DNA of 64,000 bases from positions 4,192,352 through 4,256,351 of the forward strand of contig OY811977.1 of the NCBI GenBank assembly GCA_963681505.1. Reading direction: 5' to 3'. The notes under the pieces are model-generated. The model worked only from the letters and a program-made list of their open reading frames with translations. It did no database searches and was not told the DNA's origin. Origin of the DNA: Eunapius fragilis. Taxonomy: Eukaryota > Porifera > Demospongiae > Spongillida > Spongillidae. Positions 47,019-59,669 of this stretch are shown piece by piece. Position 1 is the stretch's first letter. Each line of letters begins with the position of its first letter. Both the position numbers and the translations under genes were made by a program.

Positions 47019-49254
47019 TCACAGCAATTCGGCCGTCCGTACACGGGTGATTGCAAAATCCATTCAGTCATGCATCCGTGTATATCACAAAGCGCGCACT
47101 CACGGTTATCGTAGTCCCATTATATTTAAAACCCCACCGCCCAATCCTGAACGGGAATATAATTAAACGGCCTTTTAACCCTCTCCTCATGCACGTATGA
47201 TTGAATTTGAATTCGAATACCTCTTTACACACGCGGAGGCTACATGCAGCTGCAGTAGACGACAGGTCGCATTGCACGCACGAATTTTAATTAAGGTATG
47301 TGAGGTCAAAATAGCTAGTTCTCTAATGCCTGAAACCGAAAACAATGTGCACGTAAAACACATCGTTGTCACTCAGGGGTCACACCAAGGCTAGTTGTGT
47401 GTACTACACATTGGTCTGAGGCGACACAAGGTTTGTCCAGTAAGCTTCACATTGGTATGAGACTTCACCCCAATGGTCTTCTAAGAGTTACGTTGAAGGG
47501 TGTGGCTATCTCAGATGAGTCGTTTGTCTCTAGTAATGCTACATATAGATACATATATGTGTATCAGTACATTTTAGTCACAGTTTGTGCAGTATGCTTC
47601 AATTTGGCCTGAGGCCTCACCCCATTGGTCTTCTAAGGATAAGTTGACTATGCAGCACTCACTGGAAATGCATCAAGAATCTTTTCACCTATCATGTTTA
47701 TGGATTGTTTTTCATATTGTTGACTTGGTTATTATTATTTGTTGTAAAGAAATGCATTATTTTATCTATTTCCTGACGATGGTATATGCTTCAGCTTGCC
47801 CTGGAGACTATATTTTATTTAGGTTCTGTTGCATGATGTTACTTATTATATGCATCGTATAAAGAGGCGGGGCGCGCTAACAATTTATCGTATCGCTAGA
47901 ATGTACCTCGTTCTCTCTGTGTCTGCTTTGGGGCCGTCCATAAATTACGTCACGCCGAAGGGTCCCCAGCATGCAGGGTGGTATCACGATCGATGTGCAT
48001 ACATCTGTATGGGAGGGATCCATAATGGTCACAAATAGGTGACGTAATTCATGAACGGCAGCTTGTCATATCAAATATACAAAAGCTCAGGATGCCAACT
48101 CCAACCTCCCATTATGGAAATGCTTTCAGAATGCCTCACGCTCTCAGCAGGCGAGGTCTGCGATCGCCATGTCATTAGTAAAACATTAGTAAAACATGAC
48201 GATGCATGCGCTATGGTATTATTCACGTGATGATTTTTTTCGTCTTGCGTCGTAAGAATGGCTCACAGAATGTTTTTTTGAAAGGATGTATGACCCCTGT
48301 GGAACACTACATCTTTCACTGTTAGTCAACTGTTAGTCAAAGAGGTGCCATTTTATACCAATAACGTCAAACGAAAGCCAGGTGAGTGACCTTAGCCTAC
48401 ACTCGTTTTGAATTGAAAGCTTTGCTTGTCAGGAAATAGTGTATTGGGACAACGTTCTGCGAAGCAGTTCAGGCAGGTTGTTGGTTAGTAAGAACGGCCG
48501 GCTACGCTACACAGCGAGGTGAGCTGTCAATTACGTGTTTTGTGTGGCACCTTGTTTGCTTCCAAGGCGTAACATCGGGAACAGAATAATGGTGTTCTCT
48601 ACTGCATTATGGCAGAAATGTTGGATTCCTTGATCTACCTGCAACATCGTGGCTGAATAAGAGCGCTAAAACGTACGTGATGTAACAGTACATCGTTATT
48701 GTTACCCGCTCAAATGGCGATATATTCTACGTGCATTCAGGTTGACAGCAGTGAACTATTCTAAAGAAAGGTTGTTGTGGAAGTCAGATGTTGCAACGTC
48801 TCCGTCAACTGCTGGGAGATAAGGCCATGTATTAGTCAAATTGTTGTTTCAGTTATGCTTTCTTTCTACGAACAGGTTTGTTCTCTATCAACTTTCTAAA
48901 TATAATATTTGTAAACTTGAAACATTAAATTTTTGTAACCTTAACTATGCGATCAATGACCTGAGAAACAATGACAGTATTAACTAGTACTTTTAACTTC
49001 CCTTACGTCATACGATAATCAATTGCGCGTATATGGTAGGTTCCTCGGTTACGTACAAAATCGCACGTTCGCGCGCGACGTTGCTCTCGAATTGCCGTGC
49101 GCATACAAATAATCCTCCGAGACCGAGAAATCATTCGTATGAAATAGGTCCACTCACGATTTCGAGAGCACGTGGCGCGCAAAATTCGGAAGCACGCTCA
49201 TCCGGGTGATATTGCGTGCTGTCACGGGCCCGGAATCAAAGCCCTCAATTGCTT
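47019..49254. other. Insert between the two halves of the duplication
   Basis: Not present in the right copy. It holds a MITE at 47930-48060 and a diverged direct repeat (TTCACCCCAATGGTCTTCTA near 47465, CTCACCCCATTGGTCTTCTA near 47615). No gene recognised. Confidence 0.5.
47930..48060. mobile_element. Small MITE, GGCCGTCCATAAATTACGTC ends
   Basis: GGGGCCGTCCATAAATTACG at the left and GTGACGTAATTCATGAACGG at the right are inverted with a few mismatches. Ends of this type are common in animal MITEs. Confidence 0.65.
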
Positions 49255-50285
49255 TGTCTATAGCGGTTTGCTTGTGTATGTCTGCCATAACCCGTTGGCT
49301 GTAGAATTAGTGTGGGAAAGCTTAGTTTGGTTGGACACAATCTGAACCTTGGTGGGCAAAAAGTTTCACAAATTATACTTGTACAAAAGTCAGGGTCACC
49401 TTCTGAAAATAACACCATTTGCAGAATCAAGTTGCATGCATATTTGGCTGAAAATTCGAATTATAATTTTTTTTCTCTGCATGCAATGCTCATACGTGTA
49501 TGGGAATGACAGGTATGCCTCTGGTTGGCAAACACATCATTGACCTCGATCAATGCAATAACGTTATATAGCCCTGTCCACACAATTCTTTCGCTTCCTC
49601 CCAACTTTTTGTTAGAGTCTCCTATTCAATTCACATCCCACTGTTCTCCATGGCTAAATGAAGAGGGCTTTTACTTATGTTTTATAGGAGATTAAGATCC
49701 TATAGATCCCTGGGTTCGCCTCTGTATTGGCTTGCAGTGGGATCACGGGTAATGTCGGAGACGGAAGCCAGACGCTGCTTCTAGACAAAACCTGTTACGG
49801 AATGGCGCTTTGATGCCTCAGCCTCCAAATGATCAGCTAGTCACTTGTTACAGGCACTGGATGGGTCAAACCATGAACAATGGGATTCGAATCATGAAAC
49901 ATCATCTACAGGGTACATGTTTTTCAGCAAACGTTATCTTTTCCTAAATAGTTTGGAGACGCCCCCGTGCTAGCTCCCCCCCCCCCCCCCCACCCCTCAC
50001 CAAATACCACTTCTATTACCATGCTTTTGATTTCGCGTGTTAGAAAAATCTGTATACATATACCGTTACTGATGTTCGTCACCGTCAATGTACAATTCAC
50101 CTTGTCGTATAGAGGGAGGGTGGGTGTTTGTTGAAACACCTCTAACGTGCACTGTGCAGGGGGTTGCGTTGTAGGGCAAAGCTTAATGCCTTTTCCCATG
50201 CCCACACACAGAGTTTCTGGTAGAGGTGGACAGATGAAATGCTGCAACATTAATGCCTATTATTCAGCTTTACATCTGACCAGGC

Positions 50286-50400
50286 TAGTCTCATAACCAG
50301 ACACACACCCGTAGCTGCGGATGGATTACATCACCGCTATATGTAACCACTCGCGTAGAGGTGATTGAATCCATCCGCAGCTGCGAATTCTGGGTATTCT
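50286..50400. mobile_element. TAGTCTC-family MITE, old copy
   Basis: TAGTCTCATAACCAGAC start, then GTAGCTGCGGATGGATTACA paired with ATTGAATCCATCCGCAGCTG. The right end has decayed (TTCTGGGTATTC). Confidence 0.6.
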
Positions 50401-50676
50401 GGGTATTCACTATAAGTTCAGAGTGGGGGGAGATGCAGTTGAGTTAAAACCACAGCTGAGCTGAAAAGCAACACTTCATTTGTGTTGGAATTTATTCTCT
50501 GAAAGCACAGATGCACCATATTTCAGTATTTTTATCTGCATGTAACACCCCTTGCAGCTGCATGCGCGCACACAAACAACCACACACACACACACACACA
50601 TGCACACACATACACCACATACACACCACATTGTTCTGTGTCTCATAACCTCCAGTACATGGTTCTGTATCTGCAC

Positions 50677-50758
<82 letters not shown>

Positions 50759-52462
50759 ATACATCTGCAAGGGGGTGCAACATGCAAATAAAACATGTTA
50801 AAGAATGGTGGGGAGTTCATATATCTGTGTGAGTAAGTCCCAACTAAAATGAAAGGTTGCTTTCAACAAAGCAGTCATTTTAACTCGGCCACTCTGAACA
50901 TGGGCCCATGTGCCCTAGCTTCCACCCACCCCTTAAAATAAACTATCCATTGCAGTTATTTTTAATGACGAAACATCACAATTGCAAAGGCATATGTTGC
51001 CAGCCTCTGACCCTGATGGGGAGACCTCACTCACACTTTCCCCCTCCCAAATCCGGAATCCACCCCTCTACACATGCTTGTGCCTCATAGCTTCCACTAC
51101 TTGCTCATGTGACCATGACCCTTCTTTATGTGCTCGAGTTCGTAGTGGGGGAGGCGTGGTCAAGTTAAAGCCACTTTTGGGCTGAAAATCACAGATGCAT
51201 AAACCACTCACCATATGTATTTACATTTCAGCATGTTTTAAAACTGCATGTCCCACCTTCATACACACACAGGCAAACAAACCGTGCATGCTTTGCTTCA
51301 TAGCCTCCACTGCACACACAAACAAACACATACACATGCACACTTTAGTAGATAGGATCATGTAGTGAATGGCATGAGACAAGGGCATGAAGTGGAAGGC
51401 TATGAGACACAACCATGTAGTGAAGGCTGTATGACACGTCTCATAGCCTCCACTACATGCTCAAGCCCCATGCCTTTTCTTCAGAGTGGGGAGAGGTGTG
51501 GTCAAGTTAAAACCACAGCAGGGCTGAAAGCAACCCTTCTTCTTTTTCGCTGGGATTTACGCTCTGCATGCACAGATGTATTAACCCCACCATACATTAC
51601 AATTTCATCTGCATGTCACACCCCTTGCAGTTTGCTGATACATGTAAACACACACACATTAATACACATACAGACATACACAAACTCACATGCTCGTGTC
51701 TCACCACATGTCAGGACTATTTATTACATGTCACATATCCTCCACTAAATGCCCAAGTCTCCTAGTTCCCACTACACAGTACCAGACCCGGGGTGGAGGA
51801 GGGGAGGGGCACAATGGGCCTGTGCCTCCCTCCTCCCCCACCTCTTATATTAAATAGTATCTATTGCAGTTTGCTATGTTTTATACCGAGATGCCGCAAT
51901 GCAAAGGCATATGGGGTAGAGCCTCACTAGATGGGCGAGCTTAGAGCGTACCCCCACCCACCCCCCGCCCACCACCCACCCCCATCCCCTAACTACAGTG
52001 GGCGTGGACCTCTCCACACATTGTGCCCTCTCCCCTCCCAAATTCTGAATCTGCCACTTCTACATGCCTGTGTCTCATCACCTCCACTACAAGCTCATGT
52101 GAACATGCCCTTGCTGTGCTCAAGTTCAGTGTGTGTGCGTGTGTGTGTGCATGCGTGTGCGTGTGTGCATGTGTGATATGCATGCACAAATGTGATGTAA
52201 CACTTTTCATTGGTACCATTCCACATGGTCCCTTTCTAAAAGGTGATATTTACTGTTCTAGGCAGCAATTGATTGCAGGCAAGACTAGACTACTTCTCTA
52301 TAATGAAAGCCTTTCACGACCATAATATCCTTTTAGTGACTGAATATTATTTGGGCACTGTGAAGTTTATATAGACAAGCTCCCTGAATAGTATTCAAAC
52401 TCAACAGCATTCTTTTATTTCAAAGCATCTGTAGAAATGGCATTTGTACACACACACACACA

Positions 52463-52495
<33 letters not shown>

Positions 52496-53050
52496 CACAC
52501 ACACATCACAATGCAGTTTAGTAGTTGAAGCACTGCCAACAGGGAAAAGGCAAACATGTAGTGGACAGGACCACACGAGCATGCTGTGGAGGCTATGAAA
52601 CACAAACATGTAGTGTAGGTGGAGCCTATGTGACACGACCATGTAGCGAAAGGCATGAGACAAGGGTGTGCAGTGGAAGATATGAGACATGAGCATGTAG
52701 TGCAGGCATGAAATAAGAACATATAGTGGAGGCTATGAAGCACAAGCATGCATGTCTATCTCAGTATGTGCGAAGATTTGACTTGACATGCAGTTGAAAC
52801 AAAAACGCTAATAAAAAATATAAGTATGGTGTGTGGTTAATACATCTGTGTGTGCAGAGCATAAATCAAAAAAAAAAGAGTTGTTATCAGCTCAGGTGTG
52901 ACTTTAACTCGACCACACCTTCCCCACTCTGAACTTGAGCACATAGTGAAGGGCATGGTCACATGAGCATTTAGTGGAGGTGATGAGAAACAAGCAAGTA
53001 GCAGTGGCAGATTCAGGATTTGGGATGGGTCCACACCCACTAGAGTTGCT
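50400..53050. repeat. Decayed repeat field with direct and inverted copies
   Basis: Blocks such as GGTCAAGTTAAAACCACAGC followed by CACAGATGTATTAACC recur at 50430, 51150 and 51490, and inverted at 52855-52940. A ~25-bp unit CATGTAGTGGAGGCTATGAG is tandem on the plus strand at 52555-52750 and in inverse at 51090-51460. Long (CA)n/(TG)n tracts lie at 50580, 50683-50756 and 52447-52503. No gene recognised. Confidence 0.65.
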
Positions 53051-53116
53051 AAGAACTTATTATGCAAGCAATGCATAGACCTTCACATACAAAGATAGAG
53101 CACATGTGATTCTTAC

Positions 53117-54420
53117 TTGTGCTGCCAGATCAACCCACATTTTTGAGTAGCTAGTCAAGTGCAGATGCTCATACTTTAAATTTGGAACCAATGATAGACC
53201 AACATCATCTCCATGTGATCGATTCTTCATGTACAGTTCTTTCAGATGGTCCCATGAGATATCCATTCCATTGCGCTATACGATGAATAATAATGCAAGA
53301 TGAATGTGTTGCAGAAAAATCTTAAATAGCCCATAACTTTCATTTGGGGTTTGCCCAGCAATTTCCTGTGGTCTTCAATAGGTGAGGAGGATCCGACAGA
53401 AAGAAGATGAAGCATCTTTCACCATAAGGGTTTATAACTTTGTTGACAGGTGCTTTTGAACCTGTGTGATGAAGACAAAAACTTCGAGGACTAACCATCG
53501 CAATAAAGAGCCAGGACTATAAACCCCAGGTTCTCAAGGCGAAACATGGCATTCCATATGAGTAATAATAGTAATAAAATAATGCATGTCAAATACCAGA
53601 TTACTGAAGTATGAGTTACATGAGTGCTTGTCAAATGTAAGGCCTTGACGTATATGCATCTCATCAAAAATGATGATGACACACTTGTCTCTCTCCACAC
53701 ATGATGGTAGCTTAGCAACAGTGAACAGGTACTGGTCAAATTGAGTAGAAAACCCTACTACTGCTTTGGTGTGATGGGTGTAGTCCCTTAGCATTCGTTG
53801 GGATGGGAGTTTGATTATATCCGATTCCCTTATCATTGCATATGCCAAGCTGGACAGATGACGAAGGTAGAGGCACCACTGCACCATGACGGGATCCCAT
53901 CGCATCTGCCGTGCATCATTCAAAGAAGCAGCCTGCATCTGTGTCTTCCAAAACACACGTCCAAAAGTACCAGGTGAATGACTGCCTCAGTATTGCATTG
54001 CATGCATAATCTGCAATTAACAGATCATCATGAAGAGACTACTGTCCACAGAAATGCCACTTTCCTCAGTCATTGCTTGCAATTTCATTTGGAGATTGGT
54101 TATTTGACATTGGCAGGCTACTCATAGCTTATGTGCTTGAGGCAACGGATACACTTATCGGGACTACTTAAGTGTGAGAATGATGCATTACTGCTAGGGT
54201 CAGTGTAGCTAGTATCAGCGTCAAGTTTCACATGACAGCTTAGTAAGGCCCTTAGGGTGCTCCGATATGATGTACACCGGTTGCAGCGCTGGTCACTGTT
54301 TTCATCTGACATGACTAGGAGCTCACACACAGCATGGCAAATGGTAGAATGTATAATATCCAGATATGCAACACACTCTGTGCCAGTATATAATGCATAT
54401 GGATCACCCCAATACATATT
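53117..54420 (-). pseudogene. P-element/THAP9-like transposase remnant
   Basis: Minus-strand blocks in transposase order. About 54420-54120 gives HAVCELLVMSDENSDQRCNR then CTSYRSTLRAL and LSSPDKCIRCL. Exon 53938-53620 gives MQAASLNDARQMRWDPVM, SQRMLRDYTHH and VIIIFDEMHIRQGLTFDKHS with donor GTAACT. Exon 53275-53117 gives GMDISWDHLKELYMKN, GLSLVPNLKYEHLHLTSYSK and LAAQ with donor GTAAGA. These match, from family memory, the catalytic-core start and GTP-insertion-like region of P-element/THAP9-type transposases. The part joining the second and third blocks and the C-terminus are absent. Possible upstream exons at 54830-54990 and 55250-55490 are unproven. Confidence 0.6.
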
Positions 54421-55924
54421 TCAACCATAACAAAACTCCACAGTACCTCTAGAACTCATTATCCTTCCATCCTTTGACAAAATATAACCCATGAACCTCT
54501 CAGCGCCATTACCACAACATGGATGACAGCTGTGGTACTAGGTCCAGACGATTCCGCATGTACGGTACTAAGGGACTGGCTGAAAGTATCCGCTGATGAC
54601 ATCAGTTTCATGCAATCCACCTGCATAAAAATTAGAGATATTCAACCTGCAGTGTTATGACTTGTGCACAACGTACCTGAACTAGCCACTGCATGGTGTC
54701 ATCAATGGGAATACATTGAGACAACTTCAAAATCTTTTACCACCTTGGCAATTTCCAAATCTCCTAATTTGGACCATCCTACATAGAGACAGCTTCTTTT
54801 TTTTTAAGTATACCTTAATAACGTACCTGGAGGAAGAAGTGTCTGGACAACAGTAACTTGACTCAGTGGCTGCTGTAGATGGGGCCTCATGGCTTTCATC
54901 CAGATGTCAATGTCAATGGAGACAGCCAGGGTGGTGCATTGGCGAGTTTGCATTTCACACTTGGGCAACATCCCTCGTCGAAACATTTCCTAGACCTAAA
55001 CATTTGTTGCTCACATATCGGGGGCTGTAAATTAGCAATCACTAAGTATAGAAAACTTCCAATCCTTCCACACACCCCATACACCTTCCTTCTTCTTGTA
55101 AAACTACTTTTGAGGCCGATTCCTTGAATCGTACAGAACGACTGTCAAAAGGCGGGAGGTATTGTAGGCGTAGTTATGCGTTTGAAGCTATTACGACTAT
55201 AAGACTGGTTATCTTGAAACCATCCTTTCATTCACTGTGCTTGCTCTGACGCTAGTGTTCGTTGCCTGACCATACTGCCTGTTGCCACACCGATTGACGA
55301 AAAAATTGCACTTCGCTTTCGCAACGCTGATCGCACACTTTAGCATCAATACACCCAAAGTTTAAGAGATAGTTGAAAAGAACAAACCATGAGGTTAGGA
55401 AACCTTCTAAAAAGTTTTGGAAATCATCATCTGATCTCTTTACCTTGTGATCCCTCTGCTTTGAATTTTTTTCTTTACTGCCTCTCAAAAGATAGCCCGC
55501 ACTTAATGATTATGGGTATTGCGTTTCCAATCCCGTACCGTTCCTATTATTAATCTATAATCATTCGATAATCTATCCGCGGAGGGCTGGATGCCTTAAT
55601 TGGCCACGCCAACTTTTGACCCAGTACGTCGGTCTGACGTTACATTCGACCGCTTATCATCGAGAACCACATTTATAATACTGCACATATGGTACAGAAG
55701 AATATACGCACTTACTCTCCGTATCACGTTCACAATGCATATTTAAGCATTCACCATTGAAAGAAATAAATTGCATGGATCAGTTATGTCATTAATATAG
55801 CAAAGCGAAGCATACATAAGGTACCAATATGGTGCTTTGGTTTGAAGTAAGTGGGGCAGGCGTAATCGTGTAATCGTACCGAAATCGCAAATTGGATTTT
55901 ATTTTATGAACAGTCTAACCAGCG

Positions 55925-55936
55925 CGCGCGCACACA

Positions 55937-56010
<74 letters not shown>

Positions 56011-56032
56011 CACACACACGCATGCACACACA
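55925..56032. repeat. (CA)n microsatellite
   Basis: About 105 bp of CA dinucleotides with a few CG interruptions, just left of the right duplication copy. Confidence 0.95.
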
Positions 56033-56091
56033 CATGTACGCAACACACATATGCTTTACAGTTACTTCTTTTGCAGACTATGCATACCTTC

Positions 56092-58115
56092 ACGACAATA
56101 TACCAGCTAAACACAGTATATCTGCATATTAGTCTTCAAACGAGTATCTCGCAAACTGAAGCAAAGGGAATGGCACTATGATATGACGCACTCAAATTAA
56201 TTTTTAAAATAAAATTAAAAATTCATTGGAAGTTCCGTTTCAGGAAATCAACTAACAGTGTAAATAGATGGCGTCGTGTGCAATGAGTGTGCTTTATCAG
56301 TATTAATAGTAATGGTCGAACGGAAATTGATTTTTAAATTTTGAAAAACGTATACGCGTTATTCATTATTACTTCACGGGCAACTTGGGCACATTTAAAA
56401 TACAAATCTCAATTGCTGAAAATACGATAAATACACACATTGACTGCTGTATCCATTATGTTCTAGACTTTATCCCAACGGCCAGTTAACGTATGGCAGA
56501 ACGTAACATGCGACTCCTTCGTACTTATAACCGTATCTGCCGTACTCTCCGTGAACGATCGTTCTAATTTCGTCAATATTGGTCGTATAGAAGTGATCCA
56601 CAAGGTTGCAGTAGCGATAGAGAGGCACAGTGTCCTCTTCTCTCCTCCTGTAGCAATACCCTGATATGTACTCGTACCTATATGCGTACCTTCCTATCGC
56701 TCCTGGTTGTGTCGTTCCGATCTCGTCTTCATCGGTTGTATAAAAGTGGTCTTGCCCATTAAAGTAACGGAATAGCGGAATAACGTCGCTTCTCGGCTCT
56801 GTTTTAAGGATGCACTGAACTCCTTCAGCTTTGTAACTGAAGTTCCCGATCTGTCCGTATAAGGCGGTGCCAATCTCGAAGAAATTAGTAGTGTACAAAT
56901 GATCGACTCCGTTGTAGTATCTGTAGAAAGGCACGTAGTTTGGTATCGCAAATGTGCAGCTTGGCGTAAAGAAAGTAGCCACCAACAATAAACATAGAAA
57001 TGCCTTTAAAACTGCTGCCATTACTTGTAGATTGTTGCTAATCTTCCTACGATGAAGTATTTATAGTCTATAGCGGTTTGCATGTGTATGTCTGCCATAA
57101 CCCATTGGCTGTAGAATTAGTGTGGGAAAGCTTAGTTTGGTTGGACACAATCTGGAAATTGGTGTGCAAAACCTTTCACAAATTATAATTGAACAAAAGT
57201 CAATGTATGAAGTGGTGTTATGGTCAGCCTCTGACCATTTGCAGAATCAAGTTGCATATTTGGCTGAAACTTAGAATTATAATTTGTTCTCTGCATGCAA
57301 TGCTATACGGGAATGACAGGTATGACTCTGGTTGGCAAACACATCATTGACCTTGATCAATAACGTTATATAGTACTGTCACACAATTCTTTCACTTCCT
57401 CTCATCTTTTGGTTAGAGTCTCCTAATCAATTCCCATCCCACTTTTTAATGGCCTACCCTGTTACCTTAAAAAATTGCTCACAGTCCTATATTTCTGAAC
57501 ATCACACGGATGGATACGGGGGAGGGGGGGGGGGGGGGGGTTTCAACACGAATTATAAGTACAAAAGGGGGAGGGTGCAGGAAGTGGTTTGGAAGCTCGG
57601 GCACTGTATATGCTCACCCATCAGGTGCCCCACATGCCAGCAATTTCAATTCGTGAAAAGGGTTTTAAATTGTTCATTACATGTGATTTAAAGGGGGAGA
57701 CTCAGACCGTATAGTTCCTTGGATTCACCACTGTATTGGCTTACAGTGGGATCACGGGTGATGTAGGAGACAGAAGCCAGACGCTACTTCTAGTCAAAAT
57801 CCGTTTTGGAATGACGCTTTGAAGCCTCAGCCTCCAAATGATCAGCTAGTCACTTGTTGCAAACACTCGATGGGTCAAACCCTGACCAATGGGATTCGAA
57901 TCATGAATCATCATCTACAGGGTACTTGTTTTTCAGCAAACGGCTAATAGTTTTTGTGCTTCAGGTTAAAGAAATTCCTAACCCCACCAGAACTTTGAAA
58001 AGTAAGAGATAAAATCTCGCTCAATTACATTTATGTTTAAACTGTGCCAATCCATTACATTGTTGCTAGCTGCCCCCACCTCCCACCCCCCAATACCACT
58101 TCTATTGCAATTAAT
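56092..58115. repeat. Segmental duplication, right copy
   Basis: Colinear with 46013-47017 and 49256-50030. It carries the intact small secreted gene. Duplicated non-coding parts include TCTATAGCGGTTTGC and TAGAATTAGTGTGGGAAAGC. Confidence 0.85.
56470..57021 (-). CDS. Secreted protein with three DUF5648-like repeats, 183 aa
   Basis: Single-exon gene. An N-terminal signal peptide (about residues 1-25, MAAVLKAFLCLLLVAT) is followed by three repeats of about 45 residues with the pattern P-[LF]-[YF]-R-Y-x-N-x-x-D-H-[FL]-Y-T-T: VPFYRYYNGVDHLYTTNFFE, IPLFRYFNGQDHFYTTDEDE and VPLYRYCNLVDHFYTTNIDE. Each is followed by a G-x-[FY]-x-Y[KR]xE turn. This matches the repeat family DUF5648, often extracellular; its biochemical role is unknown. 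A TATAAATA box lies 37 bp before the ATG (57058-57065). A frameshifted duplicate is at 46414-46971. Confident as a gene; function not inferred. Confidence 0.88.
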   Translation of the reverse strand: MAAVLKAFLCLLLVATFFTPSCTFAIPNYVPFYRYYNGVDHLYTTNFFEIGTALYGQIGNFSYKAEGVQCILKTEPRSDVIPLFRYFNGQDHFYTTDEDEIGTTQPGAIGRYAYRYEYISGYCYRRREEDTVPLYRYCNLVDHFYTTNIDEIRTIVHGEYGRYGYKYEGVACYVLPYVNWPLG

Positions 58116-59511
58116 AATATGTATAGCCACTCCTATTGCAGCATTGCTGATCCCTCCCAAATAGTCACTCTCCTTACATCATGTACTGTCTAGGTAACAT
58201 GCATGTTGCCTGCAAAAGTAATAGCAGCAACCCGACAAGTATGTTGAGACCCCAGCACGATAGTAGACATTCCCCTGTGAACAGGAAGCAGGATCGAGGT
58301 TGAGTGGAAGAAAGGGGGAAATGTGTTAGGGAGAGGGGGAGGACGAGTTTACGTGTATAAATGGTTATCAGTATTAGTGCAGGGAGAGCGCTGTACATAT
58401 GGATGTTTAGTTATTACCATAAAGTATTCAGTCAGCATTGATTCGTCAGTTGTGCATCATTAGATCTATCAATAATCCACTCCTCCATAATACTCTATAC
58501 ATTGAGACCAGATGGGCTTGTACAGTCATTTAGAGACATGCTGCAAGCCGAGTTATGCATCTCCTGGCCACACCAATCTATACACGATGCAGATAATTAT
58601 TGATGTTACATCACATCAGGGATGCACTGAATGTAACTAGATGGGTTAGCATTACATTTTAGAGATTTGGAGAGGGTATAGTTATTATAATAGGGAAAGT
58701 GTTCTCAAAGGGTGCATGTAATGAGACTCAGCACTCGAAAAGCAAAGCAGTGCTGTACATAAACGTTATTGTGTGCATGAAGGATTTTCAGCCATATGCT
58801 GTGGTGTTAATTAAGGTGTAGGTCCATCCTGAAAGGTAACACAATAAACAATAGACCATTTGGTTCGTTTCATTCATCTGGCACTTTTATGCCTGTGGAA
58901 GCACTAAGTGCATGACATGAATGGGCTAGATCAGCATGACATCAGTTCCAAATGCATGCAGTACATATGGCTGAAAACCAGCTGCAAGGGTACGTCTACT
59001 ACGTACTACAATGACCATAACAGATTAGAAGGCCAGCTCCACCTGAGTTGATCTAAAATAAAACCAATGCCAGTATTTGTGTTTTTGTTTTTAGCGGTAT
59101 TTGCTTGAAACTTGCGATTTATAATTGCATACAACCAGTAGTATAAGCAATTAACAAAGGTACATGCCTGGTGGAGGTAACACCAGGCCTTTGAACAAAA
59201 CAAGGATAATGGGAGCATGGAGCAAAGAAGCCCAAGAGGCTAGCTTGGCCACCAGACGGAACGAACCAAAGCCAAAGGTGTTTGCCGGACTTTACGGCCG
59301 CCTCCTCAATTAACCTGACCCAGGTACGCTGCAACGCAAGGGTTCTCCGTAAAACTGATTTGTGGCTATTATACATAAGTAGTTATTCATGTATGTGTAC
59401 GTGTATATGGAACTTTTAATAGATTTAACAAGGTGTTTAGTATGGGGAGTGTACAAGTTGCTAATGGCAGCCGCTGGTTATGTCAAAGGTTTTGAGCAAA
59501 TCAGTTAACAA
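58116..59511. other. No gene recognised
   Basis: A plus-strand frame near 59160-59310 (MPGGGNTRPLNKTRIMGAWS start) and its minus shadow are open but unrecognised. The remainder is AT-rich. Confidence 0.5.
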
Positions 59512-59669
59512 TGGTTTTCGGTACTACAGTGTAGATGAGACTACAGAGACAGAGAAATTTGTAGCCATGTTTGACAAATTCTTTGATTGTCTTAATGTCT
59601 GAAGTATTACAAAACACTTAGCTAAACGTAAGCCAGATTTACAACCTTATCATTCAATTTCAAATGCAA

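Larger units (their letters stand above)
46013..50030. repeat. Segmental duplication, left copy
   Basis: 46013-47017 matches 56092-57068, and 49256-50030 matches 57067-58115. In the right copy the two parts are contiguous at TATAGTCTATAGC; here they are separated by 2.2 kb of other sequence. The junctions share TCT. Confidence 0.85.
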
